Shown piece after piece: positions 12,545 to 25,070 of a stretch of DNA of 64,000 nucleotides (position 1 is its first letter; each line of letters opens with the position of its first letter). The notes below the pieces were generated by a model. That model was not told the origin of the DNA. It did not search any database and saw only the letters and a list, made by a program, of their open reading frames with translations. Both the position numbers and the translations under genes were made by a program. Source of the stretch: Euglena gracilis. Lineage: Eukaryota; Euglenida; Euglenophyceae; Euglenales. The stretch lies in the NCBI GenBank assembly GCA_039621445.1, contig CP154955.1:53039384-53103383 (forward strand). Reading direction: 5' to 3'.

Positions 12545-12845
12545 CGGACCAGGGGAACAAGGCCAGGTCTACGGCCGCGGTGGACCGAGGGAACAAGGCC
12601 AGGTCGACGGCCGCGGTGGACCGAGGGAACAAGGCCAGGTCGACGGCCGCGGTGGACCGAGGGAACAAGGCCAGGTCGACGGCCGCGGTGGACCGAGGGA
12701 ACAAGGCCAGGTCGACGGCCGCGGTGGACCGAGGGAACAAGGCCAGGTCGACGGCCGCGGTGGACCGAGGGAACAAGGCCAGGTCGACGGCCGCGGTGGA
12801 CCGAGGGAACGAGGCCAGGTCGACGGCCGCGGTGGACCGATGGAA
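12545..12845 (+). repeat. 36-bp minisatellite, ~8 copies
   Basis: The unit GGCCAGGTCGACGGCCGCGG plus TGGACCGAGGGAACAA repeats nearly perfectly every 36 bases. Because 36 is a multiple of three, all frames stay open and give 12-residue repeats (for example ARSTAAVDRGNK). That is not evidence for a protein. Confidence 0.9.
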
Positions 12846-13149
12846 AGCAGCACAGCGCAGCACAGCCAAGAGGGGGCATGTTAACGGGTTTAGGGCCCGG
12901 GGGGGGGGGTCGCTGGTTTCTGAGACATCTCGGGGGTAATGGCGTTACAGGGGTTGGTGCATTTTCACCCCTTATGATATGTGATAGGCCTGGGTGTGGT
13001 TGCGCGTTTGGAAAAGCAGCCAAAAGGCTGAGGGTTGATTGATTGGAGTGATGTGGGCTGGGCAGGGTCATCTGAAAAGATAGTTGCCCATGTGGAGGGG
13101 GTCATAAAACGTGACACAGCAGTCCACAAACTTAATTTCTGGCAGCCTG

Positions 13150-13385
13150 GGGGGGGAGATGAAAGATGAATGAATGAGTGAATGAATATTTGTATGCAGA
13201 AGAAAATAAAGCAAATACATGCTTAAATAAATACATACATGCAAAAACAAGTAAATAAACAACTAAATAAGCAAACAAATAAATGAATGCATAAACAAAA
13301 TGAATGCATGCATAAATAAATAAAAAGAATAAATATATAAATAAATACATAAATAAATAAATAATGGATGAATGAATGAATCTAA
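13150..13385 (+). repeat. GAAT/AAAT microsatellite
   Basis: Interspersed GAAT, AAAT and ATAC tetranucleotide repeats, AT-rich, with no coding content. Confidence 0.8.
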
Positions 13386-13473
13386 AAAACATGCATTAGA
13401 CGGAATGCGGTGTGCAAATAAGTGTATGTATGGCAACTCCAACTGGGGGAGATGCCTGAAAATGATGCTATCT

Positions 13474-15590
13474 GATGTGATGGGGGGATGAGGGCGTGCC
13501 CGCTGGGGGCAGGGGCCGGGATGATATGATGGATGGATGAGGGCGTGCCCGCTGGGGGGCAGAGGCCGGGATGATATGATGGCTGGATGAGGGCGTGCCC
13601 GCTGGGGGGGCAGGGGCCGGGATGGTATGATGGATGGATGAGGGCGTGCCCGCTGGGGGGCAGGGGCCGGGATGATATGATGGCTGGATGAGGGCGTGCC
13701 CGCTGGGGGGCAGGGGCCGGGATGATATGATGGATGGATGAGGGCGTGCCCGCTGGGGGGCAGGGGCCGGGATGATATGATGGATGGATGAGGGCGTGCC
13801 CGCTGGGGGGGCAGAGGCCGGGATGGTATATGAGGGATGAGGGCGTGCCCGCTGGGGGGGCAGGGGCCGGGATGGTATATGAGGGATGAGGGCGTGCCCG
13901 CTGGGGGGGCAGGGGCCGGGATGATATGATGGCTGGATGAGGGCGTGCCCGCTGGGGGGGCAGGCTCCGGGATGGTATGATGGATGGATGAGGGCGTGCC
14001 CGCTGGGGGGCAGGGGCCGGGATGGTATGATGGATGGATGAGGGCGTGCCCGCTGGGGGGCAGGGGCCGGGATGGTATGATGGCTGGATGAGGGCGTGCC
14101 CTCTGGGGGGCAGGGGCCGGGATGGTATGATGGCTGGATGAGGGCGTGCCCGCTGGGGGGCAGGGGCCGGGATGATATGATGGCTGGATGAGGGCGTGCC
14201 CGCTGGGGGGCAGAGGCCGGGATGATATGATGGCTGGATGAGGGCGTGCCCGCTGGGGGGGCAGGGGCCGGGGTGATATGATGGCTGGATGAGGGCGTGC
14301 CCGCTGGGGGGGCAGGGGCCGGGATGGTATGATGGATGGATGAGGGCGTGCCCGCTGGGGGGCAGGGGCCGGGATGGTATGATGGATGGATGAGGGCGTG
14401 CCCGCTGGGGGGCAGGGGCCGGGATGATATGATGGCTGGATGAGGGCGTGCCCGCTGGGGGGCAGGGGCCGGGATGATATGATGGATGGATGAGGGCGTG
14501 CCCGCTGGGGGGCAGGGGCCGGGATGATATGATGGATGGATGAGGGCGTGCCCGCTGGGGGGGCAGAGGCCGGGATGGTATATGAGGGATGAGGGCGTGC
14601 CCGCTGGGGGGGCAGGGGCCGGGATGGTATATGAGGGATGAGGGCGTGCCCGCTGGGGGGGCAGGGGCCGGGATGATATGATGGCTGGATGAGGGCGTGC
14701 CCGCTGGGGGGGCAGGCTCCGGGATGGTATGATGGATGGATGAGGGCGTGCCCGCTGGGGGGCAGGGGCCGGGATGGTATGATGGATGGATGAGGGCGTG
14801 CCCGCTGGGGGGCAGGGGCCGGGATGGTATGATGGCTGGATGAGGGCGTGCCCGCTGGGGGGCAGGGGCCGGGATGGTATGATGGCTGGATGAGGGCGTG
14901 CCCGCTGGGGGGCAGGGGCCGGGATGATATGATGGCTGGATGAGGGCGTGCCCGCTGGGGGGCAGAGGCCGGGATGATATGATGGCTGGATGAGGGCGTG
15001 CCCGCTGGGGGGGCAGGGGCCGGGGTGATATGATGGCTGGATGAGGGCGTGCCCGCTGGGGGGCAGGGGCCGGGATGATATGATGGATGGATGAGGGCGT
15101 GCCCGCTGGGGGGCAGGGGCCGGGAGGATATGATGGATGGATGAGGGCGTGCCCGCTTGGGGGGCAGAGGCCGGGATGGTATATGAGGGATGAGGGCGTG
15201 CCCGCTGGGGGGGCAGGGGCCGGGATGGTATATGAGGGATGAGGGCGTGCCCGCTGGGGGGCAGGGGCCGGGATGATATGATGGCTGGATGAGGGCGTGC
15301 CCGCTGGGGGGGCAGGGGCCGGGATGGTATGATGGATGGATGAGGGCGTGCCCGCTGGGGGGGCAGAGGCCGGGATGGTATATGAGGGATGAGGGCGTGC
15401 CCGCTGGGGGGGCAGGGGCGGGGAGGGTATGATGGGTGGATGAGGGCGTGCCCGCTGGGGGGCAGGGGCCGGGATGATATGATGGATGGATGAGGGCGTG
15501 CCCGCTGGGGGGGCAAAGGCCGGGATGGTGTGATGGCTGGATGAGGGCGTGCCCGCTGGGGGGGCAGAGGCCGGGATGATATGATGGATG
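13474..15590 (+). repeat. 50-bp satellite array, ~42 units
   Basis: Units near 50 bases contain GATGAGGGCGTGCCCGCTGG, a G-run, CAGGGGCCGGGATG and ATATGATGG. Variants of 46, 51 and 52 bases occur. Variant order repeats: the TATATGAGGGATGAG-type units and the CAGGCTCCGGG unit at 13,811-13,970 recur in the same order at about 14,570-14,730, implying a higher-order unit of about 760 bases. Long minus-strand open frames (over 750 codons) are a by-product of the repeat. Confidence 0.9.
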
Positions 15591-15670
15591 GGGGCGGGGG
15601 GGAGGGGGGAGGGCGGCGGGGGGCGGGGGGGAGGGGGCCGCAGGCCCCCCCCCCCGCCCCCCTCCCCCCC

Positions 15671-17771
15671 GGGCACAGCCGAATGGACACCACTTTGGGT
15701 TTCACCTTTCCTTTATTTGCAACATCACATCCATGCTGACGTGTAGTTTGTCTACCACCTCCCCCCACGTGACTGTTCGTTCACCTGGTTGAAGATTCTT
15801 TAATCCAATTCAGGATTAAAAGTTGCGGCAAATCCCAATGGGATCACAAGCTCAGGCACAATTCTGGCGTCTGGATAATTCAGGTAAAATCCTGGCTGAA
15901 TAAATTCATTTTCCGTTTCGTTTACGCTCTATGTTGCCTCCCGAAGTGTGTTAACTTTTTGTACACCTGTGAGTCTGTGAATTAGTCCGTGAGTTAGTCC
16001 GTGAATTATTTTGCCCTCTGTGCAAATGGGCAGCAAACGGACAGGGACTTTGAGTGATAACATACAGTTTAAAACGAAACCGAAAATGGATTTATTCTGC
16101 CAGAATTACACCAAAATTATCCAGAGGCCAGAATTGTACGTAAAATTGTCATCCCGCTGGGAACATACAACTGAGTGGGAATTTATTTATTTGTTTTTTT
16201 TCTGTGGTACAAAGAGAAACTTTCTTCAATGTCAAACACGGCGACTGCGCCCAGTGGCAGCTTCCGAACCTGGCAGAACGTGATTTTTTTTTTGCATCCT
16301 CTATGCAAATGGGCAGAAAATGGACAGGTTCTGACAGGTTTGGAAGAGCATGATCTGTCACTGAGTGCAGTCGCCATGTTTGACATTGAATAACGTTTCT
16401 CTTTATAACACAAAAAAAAACAAAATTCCCGTTATTACCATGTTCACAACATGCCCTGGCAAAACTGGTTACCTTAGCCTCCGGGGAGCCTCCGCGGAGC
16501 CCGGTTACCTTGGGCTCCGCGGAGGCCCCGCGGAGCCTGCTTACGTTGGTGCCTCCGCGGTGCCTGGTTACCTTGGAGCCTCCGCGGAGCCTGGTTACCT
16601 TGGAGCCTCCGCGGAGCCTGGTTACCTTATCCTCCGCGGAGCCTGGTTACCTTAGGCTCCGAGGAGCCTCCGCGGAGCCTCCTCGGAGCCTGGTTACCTT
16701 GAGCCTCCGCGGAGGCCTCGTTACCTTAGGCTCCGCGGAGGCCTCGCGGAGCCTGGTTACCTTGGTGCCTCCGCGGTGCCTGGTTATCTTGCAGCCTCCG
16801 CGGAGGCTCCTCGGAGGTAACCACTGTTGTACACAGGCCATGTCTGGTATCGCACCGCTTTACCGTCTACCCGTTTGCTGCATACACCATGTCAAACTTG
16901 TTGAAAACCAAAAATCTATTTGCAACAAAAACGCCATGTCCTCCTAATGTTTATTTTACCATTTAACCGTTTGCCATTTACGCCATGTCCGCTAAACCAG
17001 GGCAGTCTTTAAGGGACAGGAAAGTTTTTTTTTAGTTTTCTTAAGCACCGCCCCTCTTTCGGCCAAAGGGCTGACCAAGGGCAGGACTGGGACTTGAACG
17101 GGGTCTAAAATTAAAAAGTTAAAAAAAAACACACTTTTGGAGGATTTGGGTGGATTGGTCGATGGTCACAGGATGCCAATAATCAGTTTTTCCCCCTGAT
17201 ATGGGCCTGTTGTCGCCGAAGAATGCCAAATTCCTTTGCCCATTTTCCTGTTTTTTTTATTGAGTGTGGGACGGCAGAATTTTGTTTTTTTTTTCTTTAA
17301 GGACCGCCCTGCGCCAAACTCGTTGAAAACTATTTACCCATTTGCCTCTTTATTTTGCATTCAGGGTTTACCCGTTCGCTATATAATGCCATGTCTGCCA
17401 ATCTTGTTGAAAACCATTCATCCATTTGCCACAAAAATGCCATGTCCGCCTGATTTTGCTTTTACCGTTTACCCATTTTCTGTTTTCGCCATGTCCGCCA
17501 AACTTGTTGAAACCAAAAATCCATTTGCAACAAAGACGCCATGTCCGCCTTATTTGCTTTTACCGTTTACCCGTTTACAATTTACGCCCTGTCCGCCAAA
17601 CTTTGTCCACGCAAAGGGATGTTGTTATTGGGGAGCGGGGGTGGGGGGTGGGGGGTACGGGGGAGGGGGGGGAAAGGGGGGCGGGGGGAGGGGGGGTCCG
17701 GGGGGGGAGGGGGGCGGGGGGCGGGGGGGAGGGGGCCGCAGGCCTCCTCCCCCCCCCCCCCCCCCCCCCCC
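15671..17771 (+). repeat. 2.1-kb satellite unit 1
   Basis: Starts GGGCACAGCCGAATGGACAC. In order it contains an AT-rich 0.75-kb part, the CCGCGG hairpin minisatellite, the CCATGTCCGCC sub-repeats and a G-run/C-run end. About 2,101 bases. Short open frames are not conserved in frame between units, so I call no gene. Confidence 0.85.
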
Positions 17772-19879
17772 GGGCACAGCCGAATGGACACCACTTTGGG
17801 TTTCACCTTTCCTTTATTTGCAACATCACATCCATGCTGACGTGTAGTTTGTCTACCACCTCCCCCCTACGTGACTGTTCGTTCACCTGGTTGAAGATTC
17901 TTTAATCCAATTCAGGATTAAAAGTTGCGGCAAATCCCAATGGGATCACAAGCTTAGGTACAATTATGGCGTCTGGATAATTCAGGTAAATTACTGGCTG
18001 AATAAATTCATTTTCCGTTTCGTTTACGCTCTATGTTGCCTCCCGAAGTGTGTTAACTTTTTGTGTGAATTAGTCCGTGAGTTAGTCCGTGAATTATTTT
18101 GCCCTCTGTGCAAATGGGCAGCAAACGGACAGGGACTTTGAGTGATAACATACAGTTTACAACGAAACCGAAAATGGATTTATTCTGCCAGAATTACACC
18201 AAAATTATCCAGAGGCCAGAATTGTACGTAAAATTGTCATCCCGCTGGGAACATACAACTGAATGGGAATTTATTTATTTGTTTTTTTTTTGTGTTATAA
18301 AGAGAAACTTTCTTCAATGTCAAACACGGCGACTGCGCCCAGTGGCAGCTTCCGAACCTGGCAGAACGTGAATTCTTTTTGCATCCTCTATGCAAATGGG
18401 CAGAAAGTGGACAGGTTCTGACAGGTTTGGAAGAGCATGATCTGTCACTGAGTGCAGTCGCCATGTTTGACATTGAATAACGTTTCTCTTTATAACACAA
18501 AAAAAAACAAAATTCCCGTTATTACCATGTTCACAACATGCCCTGGCAAAACTGGTTACCTTAGCCTCCGAGGAGCCTCCGCGGAGCCCGGTTACCTTAG
18601 GCTCCGCGGAGGCCCCGCGGAGCCTTACCTTGGTACCTCCGGGGGGGCCTGGTTACCTTGGAGCCTTCGCGGAGCCTGGTTACCTTGGAGCCTCCGCGGA
18701 GCCTGGTTACCTTAGCCTCCGCGGAGCCTGGTTACCTTAGCCTCCGCGGAGCCTGGTTACCTTAGGCTCCGAGGAGCCTCCGCGGAGCCTCCTCGGAGCC
18801 TGGTTACCTTGAGCCTCCGCGGAGGCCTCGTTACCTTAGGCTCCGCGGAGGCCTCGCGGAGCCTGGTTACCTTGGTGCCTCCGCGGTGCCTGGTTATCTT
18901 GGAGCCTCCGCGGAGGCTCCTCGGAGGTAACCACTGTTGTACACAGGCCATGTCTGGTATCGCACCGCTTTACCGTCTACCCGTTTGCTGCATACGCCAT
19001 GTCAAACTTGTTGAAAACCAAAAATCTATTTGCAACAAAAACGCCATGTCCTCCTAATGTTTATTCTACCATTTAACCGTTTGCCATTTACGCCATGTCC
19101 GCTAAACCAGGGCAGTCTTCAAGGGACAGGAAAGTTTTTTTTTAGTTTTCTTAAGCACCGCCCCTCTTTCGGCCAAAGGGCCGACCAAGGGCAGGACTGG
19201 GACTTGAACGGGGTCTAAAATTAAAAAGTTCAAAAAAAACACACTTTTGGAGGATTTGGGTGGATTGGTCGATGGTCACAGGATGCGAATAATCAGTTTT
19301 TCCCCCTGGTATTGACCTGTTGTCGCCGAAGAATGCCAAATTCCTTTGCCCATTTTCCTGTTTTTTTTATTGAGTGTGGGACGGCAGAATTTTGTTTTTT
19401 TTATTTCTTTAAGGACCGCCCTGCGCAAACTCTTCGAAAACTATTTACCCATTTGCCTCTTTATTTTGCAGTCAGCGTTTACCCGTTCGCTATATAATGC
19501 CATGTCTGCCAATCTTGTTGAAAACCATTCATCCATTTGCCACAAAAATGCCATGTCCGCCTGATTTTGCTTTTACCGTTTACCCATTTTCTGTTTTCGC
19601 CATGTCCGCCAAACTTGTTGAAACCAAAAATCCATTTGCAACAAAGACGCCATGTCCGCCTTATTTGCTTTTACCGTTTACCCGTTTGCAATTTACGCCA
19701 TGTCCGCCAAACTTTGTCCACACAAAGGGATGTTGTTATTGGGGAGCGTGGGTGGGGGGTGGGGGGGTACGGGGGAGGGGGGAAGGGGGGCGGGGGGAGG
19801 GGGGGTCCGGGGGGGGGAGGGGGGCGGGGGGCGGGGGGGAGGGGGCCGCAGGGCTCCTCCCCCCGTCCCCCTCCCCCCC
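17772..19879 (+). repeat. 2.1-kb satellite unit 2
   Basis: Close copy of the preceding unit. It lacks a short stretch (ACACCTGTGAGTCTGTGAAT) near 18,064 and carries small indels in the minisatellite. Confidence 0.85.
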
Positions 19880-21908
19880 GGGCATAGCCGAATGGACACC
19901 ACTTTGGGTTTCACCTTTCCTTTATTTGCAACATCACATCCATGCTGACGAGTAGTTTGTCTACCACCTCCCCCCTACGTGACTGTTCGTTCACCTGGTT
20001 GAAGATTCTTTAGTCCAATTCAGGATTAAAAGTTGCGGCAAATCCCAGTGGGATCACAAGCTGAGGCACAATTCTGGCGTCTGGATAATTCAGGTAAATT
20101 CCTGGCTGAATAAATTCATTTTCCGTTTCGTTTACGCTCTTTGTTGCCTCCTGAAGTGTGTTAGCTTTTTGTACACCTGTGAGTCTGTGAATTAGTCCGT
20201 GAGTTAGTCCGTGAATTATTTTCCCCTCTGTGCAAATGGGCAGCAAACGGACAGGGACTTTGAGTGATAACATACAGTTTAAAACGAAACCGAAAATGGA
20301 TTTATTATGCCAGAATTACACCAAAATTATCCAGAGGCCAGAATTGTACGTAAAATTGTCATCCCGCTGGGAACATACAACTGAATGGAAATTTATTTAT
20401 TTGTTTTTATCTGTGTTATAAAGAGAAACTTTCTTCAATGTCAAACACGGCGACTGCGCCCAGTGGCAGCTTCCGAACCTGGCAGAACATGAATTTTTTT
20501 TGCATCCTCTATGCAAATGGGCAGAAAATGGACAGGTTCTGACAGGTTTGGAACAGCATGATCTGTCACTGAGTGCAGTCGCCATGTTTGACATTGAATA
20601 ACGTTTCTTTTTATAACACAAAAAAAAACAAAATTCCCGTTATTACCATGTTCACAACATGCCCTGGCAAAACTGGTTACCTTAGCCTCCGGGGAGCCTC
20701 CGCGGAGCCCGGTTACCTTAGGCTCCGCGGAGGCCCCGCGGAGCCCAAGGTAACCGGGCTCCGCGGTGCCTGGTTACGTTGGTGCCTCTGCGGTGCCTGG
20801 TTACCTTGGTGCCTTCGCGGAGCCTGGTTACCTTGGAGCCTCTGCGGAGCCTGGTTACCTTAGCCTCCGCGGAGCCTGGTTACCTTAGCCTCCGCGGAGC
20901 CTGGTTACCTTAGGCTCCGAGGAGCCTCCGCGGAGCCTCCGCGGAGCCCGGTTACCTTAGGCTCCGCGGAGGCCCCGCGGAGCCTGGATACCTTGGTGCC
21001 TCCGCGGTGCCTGGTTATCTTGGAGCCTCCGCGGAGGCTCCTCGGAGGTAACCACTGTTGTACCCGGCCATGTCTGGTATCGCACCGCTTTACCGTCTAC
21101 CCGTTTGCTGCATACGCCATGTCAAACTTGTTGAAAACCAAAAATCTATTTGCAACAAAAACGCCATGTCCTCCTAATTTTTATTTTACCGTTTAACCGT
21201 TTGCCATTTACGCCATGTCCGCTAAACCAGGGCAGTCTTTAAGGGACAGGAAAGTTTTTTTTTAGTTTTCTTAAGCACCGCCCCTCTTTCGGCCAAAGGG
21301 CCGACCAAGGGCATGACTGGGACTTGAACGGGGTCCAAAATTAAAAAGTCCAAAAAAAACACACTTTTGGAGGATTTGGGTGGATTGGTCGATGGTCACA
21401 GGATGCCAATAATCAGTTTTTCCCCCTGATATTGACCTGTTGTCGCCGAAGAATGCCAAATTCCTTTGCCCATTTTCCTGTATTTTTTATTGAGCGTGGG
21501 ACGGCAGAATTTTGTTTTTTTATTTCTTTAAGGACCGCCCTGCGCCAAACTCGTTGAAAACTATTTACCCATTTGCCTCTTTATTTTGCATTCAGCGTTC
21601 ACCCGTTCGCTATATAATGCCATGTCTGCCAATCTTGTTGAAAACCATTCATCCATTTGCCACAAAAATGCCATGTCCGCCTGATTTTGCTTTTACCGTT
21701 TATCCATTTTCTGTTTTCGCCATGTCCGCCAATCTTGTTGAAACCAAAAATCCATTTGCAACAAAGACGCCATGTCCGCCTTATCTGCTTTTACCGTTTA
21801 CCCGTTTGCTATTTACACCATGTCCGCCAAACTTTGTTCAGACAAAGGGATGTTGTTATTGGGGAGCGGGGGTGGGGGGGGGGGGGGGGGGGGGGGGGGG
21901 AAGGGGGG

Positions 21909-21954
<46 letters not shown>

Positions 21955-21992
21955 CGGGCCGCGGCCCCCCCCCCCCCGTCCCCCCCCCCCCC
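19880..21992 (+). repeat. 2.1-kb satellite unit 3
   Basis: Close copy. The minisatellite block contains an inverted piece (CCCAAGGTAACCGGGCTCC near 20,743), and the terminal G-run has expanded to nearly pure G/C (21,870-21,990). Confidence 0.85.
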
Positions 21993-23070
21993 GGGCACAG
22001 CCGAATGGAAACCACTTTGGGTTTCACCTTTCCTTTATTTGCAACATCACATCCATGCTGACGTGTAGTTTGTCTACCACCTCCCCCCCACGTGACTGTT
22101 CGTTCACCTGGTTGAAGATTCTTTAGTCCAATTCAGGATTAAAAGTTGCGGCAAATCCCAGTGGGATCACAAGCTCAGGCACAATTCTGGCGTCTGGATA
22201 AGTCAGGTAAAATGCTGGCTGAATAAATCCATTTTCCGTTTCGTTTACGCTCTATGTTGCCTCCCGAAGTGTGTTAACTTTTTGTACACCTGTGAGTCTG
22301 TGAATTAGTCCGTGAGTTAGTCCGTGAATTATTTTCCCCTCTGTGCAAATGGGCAGCAAACGGACAGGGACTTTGAGCGATAACATACAGTTTAAAACGA
22401 AACCGAAAATGGATTTATTCTGCCAGAATTACACCAAAATTATCCAGAGGCCAGAATTGTACGTAAAATTGTCATCCCGCTGGGAACATACAACTGAATG
22501 GGAATTTATTTATTTGTTTTTTTTCTGTGTTATAAAGAGAAACTTTCTTCAATGTCTAACACGGCGACTGCGCCCAGTGGCAGCTTCCGAACCTGGCAGA
22601 ACGTGAATTTTTTTTGCATCCTCTATGCAAATGGACAGAAAATGGACAGGTTCTGACAGGTTTGGAAGAGCATGATCTGTCACTGAGTGCAGTCGCCATG
22701 TTTGACATTGAATAACGTTTCTCTTTATAACACAAAAAAAAACAAAATTCCCGTTATTACCATGTTCACAACATGCCCTGGCAAAACTGGTTACCTTAGC
22801 CTCCGGGGAGCCTCCGCGGAGCCCGGTTACCTTAGGCTCCGCGGAGTCAGTGCGCTGGTTACCTTGGTGCCTCCGCGGTGCCTGGTCACCTTGGAGCCTC
22901 CGCGGAGCCCGGTTACCTTGGAGCCTCCGCGGAGCCTGGTTACCTTAGCCTCCGCGGAGCCTGGTTACCTTAGCCTCCGCGGAGCCTGGTTACCTTAGGC
23001 TCCGAGGAGCCTCCGCGGAGCCTCCTCGGAGCCTGGTTACCTTGAGCCTCCGCGGAGCCCGGTTACCTTG
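21993..23070 (+). repeat. 2.1-kb satellite unit 4, truncated
   Basis: First half of the unit, breaking off inside the CCGCGG minisatellite. Beyond it come unrelated sequence and the inverted arm. Confidence 0.8.
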
Positions 23071-23269
23071 GGCGGTCAAGAGGTGTAGGTGCATTGGTGT
23101 GAAGTTAAGACCACAATTTTTTTGAGGACTCGGGGGGGGGGTCCGAACCCACCCGCCCACTCACCCCCACTTCTGGGATGTCAATTTTGGGGGCCAAAAA
23201 AATACAATACATCTCTTGCTTTGGAAAACCAGGTGCACAGCTGAAGCCCCCAAGGGAAAACGCCAGCCT

Positions 23270-23466
23270 GGCTGGGGTCAGGCGGGAGGTGGCCTCCGCC
23301 AGGAAGCGGGCGCTGCGGGCGAAGCGGCCGTACACCGCCACGCGGTAGTACCCGGCGGCGAGGCGCTGGCGCACCACGGCGTCCGGCAGGTCGGGCCCCA
23401 GGAGGGAGGCATTGAGGGCCCCAGCGAGGAGGTGGGGCACGCCCGGCGGGAGGGAGGTCGGGCCGG
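23270..23466 (-). CDS. GC-rich exon-like island, unknown product
   Basis: The product is not recognised. On the minus strand, TGTTTGTGTGCGCAG at 23,467-23,481 resembles a splice acceptor. It is followed by about 65 codons with protein-like composition, including LPPGVPHLLAGALNASLLG and RLAAGYYRVAVYGRFARSA, and high GC at third positions. The sequences around it are repeats and a GT tract. I find no donor, start or second exon. A captured fragment of a GC-rich host gene is the simplest reading. Confidence 0.35.
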
Positions 23467-23497
23467 CTGCGCACACAAACACATAAACTATATTGCA

Positions 23498-23690
23498 CCG
23501 TGTGTGTTGTGTGTGTTGTGTCAGAGTGTGTCAGTGTGTGTGTTATATGTGTTGTGTGTGTGTGTGTGTGTTGTGTGTGTGTTGTTTGTGTTGTGTGTGT
23601 GTGTGTGTTGTGTGTTGTGTGTGTGCATGTGCATGTGTCTGTGTCTGTGTGTGTGTGTGTGTGTGTGTGTTTGTGTGTGTAAGTTGTGCG
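23498..23690 (+). repeat. Imperfect (GT)n tract
   Basis: GTGTGTTGTGTG-type repeats with interruptions. It gives spurious Cys/Val-rich frames on the plus strand and Thr/His-rich frames on the minus strand. Confidence 0.9.
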
Positions 23691-23933
23691 CCCTGCGCAT
23701 GTACACTTTTCGGCAGGTGTGTGGTGATGCATCAACCACCCTCTGCAAAATTCTGCCGTCCCACACTCAATAAAAAATACAGGAAAATGGGCAAAGGAAT
23801 TTGGCATTCTTCGGCGACAACAGGCCGATATCAGGGGGAAAAACTGATTATTGGCATCCTGTGACCATCGACCAATCCACCCAAATCCTCCAAAAGTGTG
23901 TTTTTTTTTGGACTTTTTAACTTTGGACCCCGT

Positions 23934-25070
23934 TCAAGTCCCAGTCCTGCCCTTGGTCGGCCCTTTGGTGGTACCTCTCTGCTGGCTCCTGCCTTGACCC
24001 AATGGGGGATGCTGGCCTGCAGGGCTTTGTAAGGGGGTACCCCTGGGTGTAATGTGTCTGGGGACTCCACAGGCCCCATCACTGGGGTCCTTCCCCTTGG
24101 CTGCCCCATCACTGGGGTCACCCCTGGTTGCCCCATCACTGGGGCTGTAGCTGGCCCTGCCATAGGGCTTTCCAAAGACAGGCTTTCCCCCTGTTTGTGA
24201 ATGATGGGGGAAGGTCTGTGCCTGAAATGAGGGGGTATATACAAGGCTGGGCTGATTATCTTCTGGGGGGGGCCTGTCTGAGCCAATCTTGGGCCTCCCC
24301 CCCAAGGGCTGATGTGGTGATTGCCTTGGCCACCATTTGCCTTCTGGCCTCCCCTGGCACTCAGGCCTGCTTGGCCACCATTTGCCTTCTGGCCTCCCTT
24401 GGCTCTCAGGCTTGCTTGGCCTCCATTGGCCTTTTCTCTGGGACTGTCTCTTTTCTGTCCCTCTTGATTTCCCATAAAGGCCACCATGGCCTGTTCTTGG
24501 CAATGGCTTGCCGCTCCTGGGGGGTTTGTGTCTGAAATTGCTGGGGGGAAAGTTGGACACACCTTTCCCCAATGGGCTCTTTCCAGGTTGGGGTACTGGC
24601 TGCCATAGCCTGGCCCCTGGGCCCACTGCCCTCTTGAATAATGGCTTCCATAGCCTTGAATTTGGACCCCAGGTCCTTTTTGTTGATGGCTGCCATAGCC
24701 ATGATAATTTGAATCCTTTGGATTTGTTGAAAGGCTGCCATAGCCCTTGTCTTGTCCCCTGGAAGGGGGTGGACATAGAAAAGGGGGGGGAGTCTGTTGG
24801 ACCTGTGATGGTATTCCCCTTCTGTCTTCTCTTCCTGACCACAGTTGTCCATGGTCCATGGCCATTCTCATGTTGAGAGGGGGATTTGAAAATCTCAGAA
24901 GCCTTGGGGGGTGGGGGGGTTGCGATGGCCACGGACTGGTTAGTTGCTGCCGCCCCTCCTGCTTCTGCAGCTGCTGCTGTGACTCCACCTTCCCCAGCTT
25001 CAGCTGACTTCTTGAAAGTTCTTTGCAGTTCTTCTTGAGATTCAGAGTTTCTTTGAAATTCATTCTTCAT
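23934..25070 (-). CDS. ORF B, basic repeat-rich ORF1/Gag-like protein
   Basis: An open frame of 378 codons starts with ATG inside the ATGA overlap. In order: a helical Glu/Lys-rich N-terminus, an Ala-rich patch, the GPWTTVVRKRR basic motif, and four RLWQP-type repeats. Then come repeats of GRPEGKWWPSRPE and short PSDGA repeats. WTTVVRKRR-like motifs occur in ORF1/Gag-like nucleic-acid-binding proteins of some retroelements (family knowledge, not checked here). The last dozen codons run past the insertion boundary into satellite sequence, so the true C-terminus is missing. A competing frame is open, but lacks these ordered repeats. Confidence 0.4.
   Translation of the reverse strand: MKNEFQRNSESQEELQRTFKKSAEAGEGGVTAAAAEAGGAAATNQSVAIATPPPPKASEIFKSPSQHENGHGPWTTVVRKRRQKGNTITGPTDSPPFSMSTPFQGTRQGLWQPFNKSKGFKLSWLWQPSTKRTWGPNSRLWKPLFKRAVGPGARLWQPVPQPGKSPLGKGVSNFPPSNFRHKPPRSGKPLPRTGHGGLYGKSRGTEKRQSQRKGQWRPSKPESQGRPEGKWWPSRPECQGRPEGKWWPRQSPHQPLGGRPKIGSDRPPPEDNQPSLVYTPSFQAQTFPHHSQTGGKPVFGKPYGRASYSPSDGATRGDPSDGAAKGKDPSDGACGVPRHITPRGTPLQSPAGQHPPLGQGRSQQRGTTKGPTKGRTGT

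Noticed and set aside
12555-12845. Possible CRISPR-like array of regular repeats
   Set aside because: Units are contiguous with no unique spacers, and the context is eukaryotic.
12256-13071. Repetitive ORFs over the 36-bp minisatellite on both strands
   Set aside because: A 36-base period keeps all frames open, and no flanking coding evidence exists.
13382-15768. Minus-strand open frames of more than 750 codons, Pro/His/Ser-rich
   Set aside because: They lie entirely over the 50-bp satellite and exist in more than one frame, so they result from the repeat composition.
23493-23864. Cys/Val-rich ORFs that look like a metal-binding protein
   Set aside because: Pure translation of a GT dinucleotide tract.
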